A stretch of DNA of 57,505 bases, taken from NCBI GenBank assembly GCA_027483795.1, contig JAIXTT010000059.1:1-57505 (forward strand), read 5' to 3'. Within the stretch, counting starts at the first letter, position 1. Each line of letters starts with the position of its first letter. Source of the DNA: Hyphomicrobiales bacterium. GTDB taxonomy: Bacteria; Pseudomonadota; Alphaproteobacteria; Rhizobiales; Beijerinckiaceae. Made by a program: the position numbers and the translations under genes. Shown in pieces: positions 44,565 through 52,077 of the stretch. The notes beneath the pieces are model-generated. The model ran no database searches. It saw only the letters and a program-made list of their open reading frames with translations, and was not told the origin of the DNA.

Positions 44565-46877
44565 TCAGCCCTTCGCGCCCTTGATCTTCTCCGCCAAATC
44601 CCGCCATGCCCCGCGGAAGGGCCGGAAGACGAAGCGGACCGTGTGCTTGCCCGGCGGAAGGACGACGGCGCGGAACAGCAGATTGGCCCGGATCAGAGGC
44701 TTCTCCTCTCCTGCGATCTCCACCGCCCACCAAGGATGCCACATGTCGTTGAGGACGAGGACGCCGCCCGCGCGGCTCTCCGCCTCGATCACGACCTCGT
44801 TCGTGCCGTAGCGGGCGATCCGGGCCGTGCCGCCGGAGCCGGGCTTCACGGCGGCGGCGTCATGCAGGGAAAGAAGCGCCGTCGTCCGCGGATCGAAGGC
44901 GGGCCAGCGCCCCGTCTTCAGGATCGCGTCGAAATCGGCGGGGCGCGCGTCCGCGGCGAAGAGCACGCGGGGCAGCGCCCGGGGATTCTCGTAGAGGAAG
45001 CCGTCGGCCGTGCGGCCGACGAGAAGCAGGTCGCCGGGCTTCAGGTTCTTGTCGATCTCGCCGATGGGCGCGCCCGTCACGATCCATCGCAGGCCCAGCA
45101 TGTCGGCGAGCGGCGAACGGTAGGACGGCATCGCGGGAGCGAAGGTCTTCTGGCTCGGGAGCGCGGCATGGTCCTGTGCGCCGGTCGCGGCCGTGTAGAG
45201 GCCGAGCCGGAGGGGATTGTAGCCGAGCGTGTTGTCGAGCCCGTGCACGAGCGAGGCGTTGGGCCAGTGGAAGCCGAGCGCGACGAGTTCGACGCGGTCG
45301 CGGCGGTCGGGCGATTTCGGTTCGCCGAGCTTGCGGTGGAGAAGCGCGATCGTCTCGTTGCGGCTTTTCGGCTCCAGCACCTCATAGGTCGAGGGCGGCA
45401 GGGCGGTCGACTCGTTGGGGCCGTTGTTGAAGGCGAGATCCGCCGTCAGGACGAGGGCGAGCAGAAGGGCGGGAACGACGGGGTGCCGGTTCCGGAACCG
45501 CTCCGCGAAGAGGAGCGAAGCGCCCGACAGGCCGAAACAGACGGCTGCGATCATGATGGGAAGCGCCGCCAAGGCGATCCGGTCCTTCCAGACCGCCACC
45601 GCCGCGGCGGCGGCGAGCGCGCCCGCCATCGCGGCCAGCGTGCCGAGGAAGCGGCGGGCCGTGGGCGAGGCGAGCCCTTCATTCATCAGACGGGACACGC
45701 AATAGCCGCCGAGAACCGCGATCGCGGTTCCCAGATGGAAGGTCGCGTCCGCCGGGCGGCGGAACATGTCCGCGCCGGGGAGGAGCTTGAACATGAAGGC
45801 GAAGGCGAGCGTGTAGCGTCCCAGCGCATAAAGAAGCAGAAAGGCGAAAGCGATGAGCCAGGCGCGGATCTCGCGTGATTTCAGCGCGCCGCGGGCGATG
45901 CCCGCCCAGAGGATCGCGACGATCGGCAGGGCGCCGGCATAGATCGCGCCCATGTTCCGGGCGAGGAAGAGGTCGACCGGTCCCCAAGAGGGGCTCGGCG
46001 GCCCCCAATGGTCCGAGAAAGGGCTGCTCACGCCGTAGAGATTCGCAACGAAGGCGGTGAGCAGCGACGCGGGGTGAAGCGAGCCGCGCTCGGCCCCGAG
46101 CAGATCGATCGACGGCCGGTTGGAAACGCCCGAGAGCAGGGCCGTCAGCGTGAGGGGCACCGCCGCCAGAACGAGGCCGACGCCCAACGCGGCGAAGATC
46201 GAGGGCAGGCTGAAGCGGAGCCCGAGAAGGAAGGAACCCGCCTCCATCCAGCGAGCGACGGCGAAGAGGATCAGCAGCCAGACGCCGAGCCAGGCGACCT
46301 GATCCCGACCGATGAGCATGAGGGCTGCGAACAGACCCGTGAGCGCGCCGTAACGCCATGAGGTGCGGTCGATCGCCCTCGTCATGGCCCAGAGTGCGAG
46401 GGGCCACCATGCGAGGCTGATCACCTGCCCGGTATGCTGGATGCGCCAAGCCGCCGAACCGCCATAGGCGAAGGCGATCGCCGCGACGAGCGCTCCCGCC
46501 GCATGCCATCCGCGATCACGGAAATACAGGATGAGGCCGACGCCCCCGACAAACAGCATGCCGAGAACGGCCGCATCGGCCGCGCGGAGGGTGGGTTCCC
46601 CGAATGCGGCGAGCAGGAGATGCGGAAGCGAGAAGACGAGCGACTGCGGGTCCGCCACATGCGGCGTTCCGGCGAAGACATGCGGATTCCAAAGCGGCAA
46701 CTCGCCCGCGCGGAGGGCCGCGGCGAGAAAGGCGAGCTGAGGCTGGAAATGCGCCTTCGCGTCCCACGGGATCGTGACTTGGCCCGAGAGCCAAGGATAT
46801 CCGAGGGCGGCCCATGCGAGCGCGAAAAGCGCCGTCGTCGCCGCGAGCGGGAAAGGCGTTGCTGAACGGCGTCTCAC
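44565..46877 (-). CDS. YfhO-like multi-pass membrane protein
   Basis: A 770-residue inner-membrane protein with about 12-13 transmembrane segments, followed by a C-terminal extracytoplasmic domain from about residue 480. The first loop after TM1 carries LPLWNPHVFAGTPHVADPQS, the YfhO/GT-C-like motif in which acidic residues sit near the lipid-sugar site. The C-terminal part ends with VLNDMWHPWWAVEIAGEEKP and LPPGKHTVRFVFRPF, typical of the family's beta-sandwich. YfhO proteins are implicated in glycosylation of cell-surface polymers. It follows ribA by 15 bases and is probably co-transcribed with it. Confidence 0.82.
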   Translation of the reverse strand: MRRRSATPFPLAATTALFALAWAALGYPWLSGQVTIPWDAKAHFQPQLAFLAAALRAGELPLWNPHVFAGTPHVADPQSLVFSLPHLLLAAFGEPTLRAADAAVLGMLFVGGVGLILYFRDRGWHAAGALVAAIAFAYGGSAAWRIQHTGQVISLAWWPLALWAMTRAIDRTSWRYGALTGLFAALMLIGRDQVAWLGVWLLILFAVARWMEAGSFLLGLRFSLPSIFAALGVGLVLAAVPLTLTALLSGVSNRPSIDLLGAERGSLHPASLLTAFVANLYGVSSPFSDHWGPPSPSWGPVDLFLARNMGAIYAGALPIVAILWAGIARGALKSREIRAWLIAFAFLLLYALGRYTLAFAFMFKLLPGADMFRRPADATFHLGTAIAVLGGYCVSRLMNEGLASPTARRFLGTLAAMAGALAAAAAVAVWKDRIALAALPIMIAAVCFGLSGASLLFAERFRNRHPVVPALLLALVLTADLAFNNGPNESTALPPSTYEVLEPKSRNETIALLHRKLGEPKSPDRRDRVELVALGFHWPNASLVHGLDNTLGYNPLRLGLYTAATGAQDHAALPSQKTFAPAMPSYRSPLADMLGLRWIVTGAPIGEIDKNLKPGDLLLVGRTADGFLYENPRALPRVLFAADARPADFDAILKTGRWPAFDPRTTALLSLHDAAAVKPGSGGTARIARYGTNEVVIEAESRAGGVLVLNDMWHPWWAVEIAGEEKPLIRANLLFRAVVLPPGKHTVRFVFRPFRGAWRDLAEKIKGAKG

Positions 46878-46892
46878 GCCCGGGACTGAAGG

Positions 46893-48011
46893 TCAGTCCT
46901 GAACGGAGAGGCGCGCGGTGAGCGCCTCGACGTCGATCAGGTGGCCCGCGCGGTCACGCTTGGACGTGAGATAGAGCACGTTTTCGGCCGTCGGCCGTCC
47001 GATCACCCGCTCATGCGACGTGATCTCGATGCCCGCCCGCTTCACCGCCCCGATCTTTTCGGGGTTGTTGGTCAGCAGCGTCACGCGCTTGACGCCCAGC
47101 GCGTTGAGCATCTCCGCCGCGAAGTCGAAACGACGCTGGTCGAGATCGAAGCCCAGCACCTCGTCGGCATCGTAGGTGTCCCAGCCTTGGCTCTGCAGCT
47201 TGTAGGCGCGGATCTTGTTGGCGAGACCGTTGCCCCGGCCTTCCTGATCCAGATAGAGCAGGATGCCGCCGCCGTTCTCGGCCATGAAGCGCACGGTGCC
47301 GCGCAGCTGGTCGCCGCAGTCGCATTTCAGCGAACCGAAGAGGTCGCCCGTCAGGCAGGCCGAGTGGAGACGGACGGGGACGGGCTGGGAAAGATCCGGC
47401 TCGCCCACGACGATCGCGACCTGATCGCGCAGGCCTTCGCCGCCGCGGAACACGACGAATTCGGTGGGCGCGGCTTCGAGCGGAACGGGAGCGCGGCTGA
47501 CGATGTGGAGCGTCTTCGTCGCCGATTTGCGATAGGCCGACACCGCCTCGACCGTGACGGCGACGAGCGCGTCGATGCGCGCCGCGGCGGTCAGGGGAAC
47601 GACGATCAGCGCGGGCAGAATGAGCGAGAGAGCCGCGAGTTCGATCGCGGCCTTGTCGACGACGGTCGCGGCGGCGACGGGCGCATCGGCCTTGGCGTCG
47701 AGCTTGAGAGCGAGGGTCTCGATCCGATCGCGATCGAGTTCGGGAAGCGCGAAGCTGCCCGCGGCCTGACGGTCGAGGCCGAGGCGGCGCAGGCGCGCGG
47801 CGGGGAGAACCAGGCGCGCCTTGCCCAAGGCGATGCCCTGGAGTTGGGCCGCCAGCTCGATTTCGAAAGCCTCCACGGCGAGCACGATCACGTCGCCCTC
47901 ATGCGACTCGATCAGAACCGGCCTCCCGGAACGGAGTTCGGAAACGGCGCGCTCGACGGCTGTGGTTTCAAGATTACCCAGCAAGCGAACGACGTTCTGC
48001 GGTCTATTCAT
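46893..48011 (-). CDS. ribA: GTP cyclohydrolase II (with degenerate N-terminal domain)
   Basis: A 372-residue protein. The C-terminal ~190 residues are a GTP cyclohydrolase II: the zinc cysteines are in CLTGDLFGSLKCDCGDQL, then LYLDQEGRGNGLANKIRAYK and ALGVKRVTLLTNNPEK. It opens GTP to the diaminopyrimidinone that starts riboflavin synthesis. The N-terminal ~175 residues align in position with the 3,4-dihydroxy-2-butanone-4-phosphate synthase domain, but the acidic signature DDEDREN-type is absent (LIESHEGDVIVLAVEAFEI stands there), so that activity is probably lost. Such degenerate fusions are common in Hyphomicrobiales. The ATG at 48011 gives MNRPQNVVRL; the frame is open further upstream. 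Confidence 0.9.
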   Translation of the reverse strand: MNRPQNVVRLLGNLETTAVERAVSELRSGRPVLIESHEGDVIVLAVEAFEIELAAQLQGIALGKARLVLPAARLRRLGLDRQAAGSFALPELDRDRIETLALKLDAKADAPVAAATVVDKAAIELAALSLILPALIVVPLTAAARIDALVAVTVEAVSAYRKSATKTLHIVSRAPVPLEAAPTEFVVFRGGEGLRDQVAIVVGEPDLSQPVPVRLHSACLTGDLFGSLKCDCGDQLRGTVRFMAENGGGILLYLDQEGRGNGLANKIRAYKLQSQGWDTYDADEVLGFDLDQRRFDFAAEMLNALGVKRVTLLTNNPEKIGAVKRAGIEITSHERVIGRPTAENVLYLTSKRDRAGHLIDVEALTARLSVQD

Positions 48012-48193
48012 GCAAGCGTCTCTGAACGCATGGCTTCCCCGGCGAGAACATAGGCGGCGTCGGAACCGCTTCAAGTCTTCATTCCGGAGGCGGAAGCCGA
48101 CCTTCCCCGGCGCGTTGCATACACCATAATCTCGGAGATGCTGAGTAAAATTTCTGCGCGCGAGGCGCGCTACCCGCATTGGAGGATCATTCG

Positions 48194-48748
48194 ATGGAGT
48201 CCGAAGCTGCAACGGCTGCCCGAACGGAGTATGCCTCGCCCCAGAAGTGGGTGCATTGGCTTCACGCCGCGATGATCCTGACGCTCATTCCCGTAGGGAT
48301 CGTGATGAGCGACGCGCCGGAGCCGACGCCGACGGTGAACGCGATGTACGAGCTTCACAAGAGCTTCGGCATTCTCGTTTTCGTGCTCGCCGTGGTCCGC
48401 GTCGCCTACCGCGTCGGGCGCGGCGCGCCCGCCTATCCGGAGAACATGTCCCCGGCCCTGAAGAGAGCCGCCGCCGCGGTGCATCATCTGCTTTACGTGC
48501 TGATCTTCGTGACGCCTGCGCTCGGTTTCGTCGGGACCTCGATGTGCTGCAAGCCGGTCAATCTGTTCTGGACGGTGCCCGTTCCCTTCGGCTTCGACGG
48601 AAGCGAGGCGACGATCAAGGCGGTCTTCACGGCCCACAAGATCGCCGCGATCACCATGGCGGTCCTCGTCATCGGGCATATCGGCGCGGCTCTTCATCAC
48701 GGCCTCGTTCTCAAGGACGGCATGCTGCGCCGCATGCTGCCGCATTGA
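48194..48748 (+). CDS. cytochrome b561
   Basis: A 184-residue CybB-type di-heme membrane cytochrome with four transmembrane segments. Heme-ligand histidines are visible in QKWVHWLHAAMILTL, YELHKSFGILVF, HHLLYVLIFVTPALGF and AHKIAAITMAVLVIGHIGAA. It passes electrons from quinol or superoxide within the inner membrane. The ATG at 48194 has GGAGG eight bases upstream; the TTG at 48179 would include that site. It is divergent from ribA. Confidence 0.9.
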   Translation: MESEAATAARTEYASPQKWVHWLHAAMILTLIPVGIVMSDAPEPTPTVNAMYELHKSFGILVFVLAVVRVAYRVGRGAPAYPENMSPALKRAAAAVHHLLYVLIFVTPALGFVGTSMCCKPVNLFWTVPVPFGFDGSEATIKAVFTAHKIAAITMAVLVIGHIGAALHHGLVLKDGMLRRMLPH

Positions 48749-48756
48749 ACCGGGCG

Positions 48757-49602
48757 TCACCTCGACGGCAAGGCGAGGATGTCGAGGTGACCCACGGTCT
48801 GCTTCGTGATCGAGGCGGTCGCGCGTTCCCATGACGTCAGATCCGACGGGTCGACGAGGCCCGTCTCCCGCGCCGCCCCCGCGATGCCTTCGCTCAGGGA
48901 CCGCATGAGCGCGAAATCCGCAGGGGCCGAGAGCCGCCAAGGGCTCGCCGCGGTCCGGACGACATAGCCCGCCCGCGCGAAGGCTTCGGCCATCAGGGCG
49001 GCCGCCTTCGGACCCGCCGAAGGACCGAAGCCCTTGTCGGTCGCCTGATGGTGGTGAAAGGCCTTGAACACGGCCCCGTCGGCGGGATGCGCGGGCTCGC
49101 GCGTCTCCACGCCGTCATAGGTGAGCACCGTGTAGAGCGGCAGGTCGCGTGCCGCGAGCGCCGCTACGAAGCGGTCGATCCAAGCAGCGGAAACAAGGTC
49201 GAACAAGGCGGCCGCCGTGACGAGGTCGCCCGCGTCGTCGAGCACGGGTTCGAGCCCCGCGACGAGATCGGCCTGGCGGAACCGCACGGCGATCCTGCTC
49301 TCCGCCTTGCCGAGGATCAGGACGTCGCCTCGGTCCTCCGCGTGGTCCGCCCATGCCGACAGGCGCTCCCGGGCGGCGTCCAGCAACCGCGGATCGTGAT
49401 CGACGAGCGTCCAAGCCTGATCGCGTCCGAGAAGCGGAGCCATGGCGCGGAGATTCGAGCCCGCGCCGCAGCCCAGATCGGTGATCCGGACGGTTTCGCG
49501 GCCCGCGAAGACGTCGGCCATAAGGGCCGCGAGCGCGGCGTCGCGCGAACGGTGATCGACGGGCTCCCGCAAGGCGAGCCATTCGGGGCTGAATCCGCTC
49601 AT
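48757..49602 (-). CDS. class I SAM-dependent methyltransferase
   Basis: A 281-residue methyltransferase. SAM motif I is ITDLGCGAGSNLRAM at about residue 40, followed by WTLVDHDPRLLDAARERL with the acidic ribose-binding residue, then VTAAALFDLVSAAWIDRF. Its start codon overlaps the stop of the glycosyltransferase gene (ATGA), the last of a four-gene coupled operon with a BchC-like dehydrogenase, a pterin synthase-like protein and a glycosyltransferase. The target is unknown; from the neighbours, a small glycosylated pterin-like or sugar-modified compound is likely. Confidence 0.87.
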   Translation of the reverse strand: MSGFSPEWLALREPVDHRSRDAALAALMADVFAGRETVRITDLGCGAGSNLRAMAPLLGRDQAWTLVDHDPRLLDAARERLSAWADHAEDRGDVLILGKAESRIAVRFRQADLVAGLEPVLDDAGDLVTAAALFDLVSAAWIDRFVAALAARDLPLYTVLTYDGVETREPAHPADGAVFKAFHHHQATDKGFGPSAGPKAAALMAEAFARAGYVVRTAASPWRLSAPADFALMRSLSEGIAGAARETGLVDPSDLTSWERATASITKQTVGHLDILALPSR

Positions 49603-50651
49603 CGGGCGATCCTCGTGATGACGGCCGCGATGTCGGCGGCGGTCTCGTTCCAGCGGGGCAGGGCGGTGCGGACGGCGAGGGCGGCGCGCTCGGCCTCCTC
49701 GCGCACGGCCACATCTTCGAGCAGCGGGCGCAATGCCGCCGCCAAGGCTTCGGCGTCGCCCGGCGGCACCCTGCGCACCGCGGGCGGCGAGAATTCGGAT
49801 GCGGCGGGCACGGCGGTCGTCGTCACGCAGGGGAGCCCGCGCGCCAGCGCCTCGGTCAGCACCATGCCGTAACCCTCGTAGAGAGACGGAAAGACGAAGA
49901 GGTCGGCGGAACGCAGCAGCGGATCGATCGCCGCCTCGTCCACCGCGCCGGGGAAATGCAGTCGTTCGGCGAGACCCGAAGCGGCGGTCGCGCGGCGCAG
50001 AGCCTCCGCCGTCGCCGGATCGAAGGCGTCGCTGCCGGCGACGGTCATGCGCCAAGGGCGATCCGCCAGACGGGCCATCGCTGCCACCAGCACGTCATAG
50101 CCCTTGCGCGGGGAGATCGCGCCGAGGGCGACGAGATGCGGAGCTTCGCCCGGAGACGAGCCGGTCGCGGCCTCGGCCTCGTCGACGCCGGGCTCGGCGA
50201 TCGAGATCCGGGCTGCTTCCACGCCGAATTCCTCGACGAGCCGGCGGCCCGTCGCCTTGCTGGAGGCGACCACGGCGACCGCGCGGGCGAGAGCCGCCTT
50301 CTCGCTCTCCGCGAAGGCGGCGGCCTGCCGAGCATCGATGCCGGTCTCATGGGCGAGAGGGTGGTGCACCAGCGCGACGATCGGCCCCCGTGCGGCGTCG
50401 ATCTCGCGCGGCGAAAAGGCGCCGTAGGCCAGCCCGTCGACGAGGAGGGGCGTGCCTTCCGGCAACGCGGCGAGCATCGCCGCCGTCCCATGGCGGGCGT
50501 CGTCGTCGGGCCGGGGCCATGCGCCGGGGAGCGCGACATGCACGGGCGATATGCCGTGCCGCGGCAGGGCCGCGATCACTTCCCGGTCATAGCGATAGCC
50601 GCCCGTCGGGCTTTCGAGATCGCCCGGAACGACGAAGCCGATGCGGATCAT
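49599..50651 (-). CDS. family 4 glycosyltransferase
   Basis: A 350-residue GT-B fold glycosyltransferase. Visible features: N-terminal IRIGFVVPGDLESPTGGYRYD with the nucleotide-sugar glycine turn, LVHHPLAHETGID, the interdomain GAISPRKGYDVLVAAMARL, and the donor-binding E-x7-E motif in LYEGYGMVLTEALARGLPCV. It overlaps both neighbours by four bases. It transfers a sugar in the cytoplasm to an unknown acceptor, which the operon context suggests is a small molecule rather than lipopolysaccharide. Confidence 0.88.
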   Translation of the reverse strand: MIRIGFVVPGDLESPTGGYRYDREVIAALPRHGISPVHVALPGAWPRPDDDARHGTAAMLAALPEGTPLLVDGLAYGAFSPREIDAARGPIVALVHHPLAHETGIDARQAAAFAESEKAALARAVAVVASSKATGRRLVEEFGVEAARISIAEPGVDEAEAATGSSPGEAPHLVALGAISPRKGYDVLVAAMARLADRPWRMTVAGSDAFDPATAEALRRATAASGLAERLHFPGAVDEAAIDPLLRSADLFVFPSLYEGYGMVLTEALARGLPCVTTTAVPAASEFSPPAVRRVPPGDAEALAAALRPLLEDVAVREEAERAALAVRTALPRWNETAADIAAVITRIAR

Positions 50652-51052
50652 CGCGCGACGGGGCCCTCGAACCAGGCGCGGGCGACGTGGCTCTCATGCA
50701 GGGTGACGCGGATCTTCACGATGCCTTCCGATCCCGGGCCGAGATCGCCGGTGCGGGCCGCTTCCGCCATGCGGTCGAAGACGTAGCGGGAGAGGAATTC
50801 GGTCGTGGTCTGCCGTCCCGTGAATTCGGGCGCTTCGTCGAGATTGCGGTAGTTGATCGGAGCGATGGCCGCCTTCAAGGCGTCATGCGCGCGGCCGATG
50901 TCGACGACGACCTCGTATTCGTTGAGCGTCTCGCGGAAAAAGGCGACGTCGATCACGAAGGTCGCGCCGTGGACGCGCTGCGCGGGGCCGAAGAACTCGC
51001 CCTTGAAGGAATGGGCGATCATGATGTGGTCGCGGACTTCGAGCGCGTACAT
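50648..51052 (-). CDS. 6-pyruvoyltetrahydropterin / 6-carboxytetrahydropterin synthase-like protein
   Basis: A 134-residue member of the PTPS/QueD T-fold family. Zinc-ligand histidines are recognisable (H14 in MIAHSFKGEFFG, H28 in RVHGATFVIDV), as are VDIGRAHDALKAAI, the substrate-anchoring E in DEAPEFTGRQTTTEFLS, and HES near the C-terminus (VTLHESHVARAW). The usual second His of HGHNY is replaced (HGATF), and the catalytic Cys region is altered, so it may carry out a different reaction from QueD. It is not near other queuosine genes; it sits within a dehydrogenase/glycosyltransferase/methyltransferase operon instead. Confidence 0.82.
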   Translation of the reverse strand: MYALEVRDHIMIAHSFKGEFFGPAQRVHGATFVIDVAFFRETLNEYEVVVDIGRAHDALKAAIAPINYRNLDEAPEFTGRQTTTEFLSRYVFDRMAEAARTGDLGPGSEGIVKIRVTLHESHVARAWFEGPVAR

Positions 51053-51073
51053 GCGGGCAGCCTTTCGGGGGTT

Positions 51074-52066
51074 TCAGTAACGGAGCGCCACGGCGAGCGC
51101 ATCTGCGTCCGCGGCGAGGAGGGCGGGGAGACGCTGCGGCGCGTCGGCGAAGGGGATCTCGTGGGTGAGGAAGGCGTCGAGGCGCGGATCGTCCAGAAGA
51201 TCCAGCGCCTTGCGCAATCTGCGGCCGTAATCCCAGCGCGGACGGCGCAGGGGCGAGACATGGCCGACCTGCGAGCCGACGATGCGCAGCCGCTTCGAAT
51301 GGAAGGCGCCGCCGAGCGGAACGGGCGTGACGCCCTCGCCGTACCAGCTCAGTTCGACGATGGAGGCCTCGAAGCCCGCGCAGGCGACGGCGGAGGCGAG
51401 GCCGGCGGGATGTGCGGAGGCGTGGAAGACCACGTCCGCATCCTGCGGCGCGTTCTCCGGCAGGGCGAAGCCGACGCCGAAGGCCGTCGCGAGCGCCTCG
51501 CGCTTCGGCGCGCGGTCGACCAAGGTCACGTCGGCGCCCGGAAGGCGGCCCGCCAGAGCGGCGACGAGCCCGCCGACGAAGCCGCCGCCGACCACGACGA
51601 TTCGGTCACCCGGTCCCGCGCCCGAATCCCAAAGCGCGTTGAGCGCGGTTTCCATGTTCGCGGCCAGCACGGCGCGGGAGGCGGGAACCCGCTCCGGTAC
51701 CGGATGCAGCATGTCGGCGGGTGCGACGAAACGCTCCTGATGCGGATGGAGGCAGAAGACCGTCCGGCCTTCGAGCGCGGCCGGGCCACGCTCCACGACG
51801 CCGACCGCGGCGTAGCCGTATTTCACCGGTCCGGGAAACGAGCCCTCCTGCAGCGGGCAGCGCATGCGCTCGTATTCCGCCTCGGGTACGCGGCCTTCGA
51901 AGACGAGGCGCTCCGTGCCGCGGCTCACGCCGGAAAAAAGCGTGCGCACGAGGGCTTCGTCCGCGGCCGGGACTTTGACCGCGGCGCGACGAAGCTCTAG
52001 TCGTTGCGGGCCCGCGACCCATAAAGCGCGGGCGGCGTTCGCGTCGCCTGTTTCCGTTCCGATCAC
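51074..52066 (-). CDS. BchC-like medium-chain dehydrogenase
   Basis: A 330-residue MDR dehydrogenase. The N-terminal half has SGVSRGTERLVFEGRVPEAE, YERMRCPLQEGSFPGPVKYG and YAAVGVVE, which resemble BchC and its relatives rather than classical zinc alcohol dehydrogenases; neither the GHE zinc motif nor the four structural cysteines are present. The Rossmann motif is VVVGGGFVGGLVAALAG. It is the first gene of the operon. The start is taken at the GTG at 52066, which has GGGGGG upstream; an ATG far upstream at 52162 would overlap the divergent opgH gene. No bacteriochlorophyll gene lies nearby, so its substrate is unknown. Confidence 0.83.
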   Translation of the reverse strand: MIGTETGDANAARALWVAGPQRLELRRAAVKVPAADEALVRTLFSGVSRGTERLVFEGRVPEAEYERMRCPLQEGSFPGPVKYGYAAVGVVERGPAALEGRTVFCLHPHQERFVAPADMLHPVPERVPASRAVLAANMETALNALWDSGAGPGDRIVVVGGGFVGGLVAALAGRLPGADVTLVDRAPKREALATAFGVGFALPENAPQDADVVFHASAHPAGLASAVACAGFEASIVELSWYGEGVTPVPLGGAFHSKRLRIVGSQVGHVSPLRRPRWDYGRRLRKALDLLDDPRLDAFLTHEIPFADAPQRLPALLAADADALAVALRY

Positions 52067-52077
52067 ACGGCCCCCCA

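Noticed and set aside
48012-48193. FMN riboswitch upstream of ribA
   Set aside because: The conserved FMN-aptamer segments are not present on either strand.
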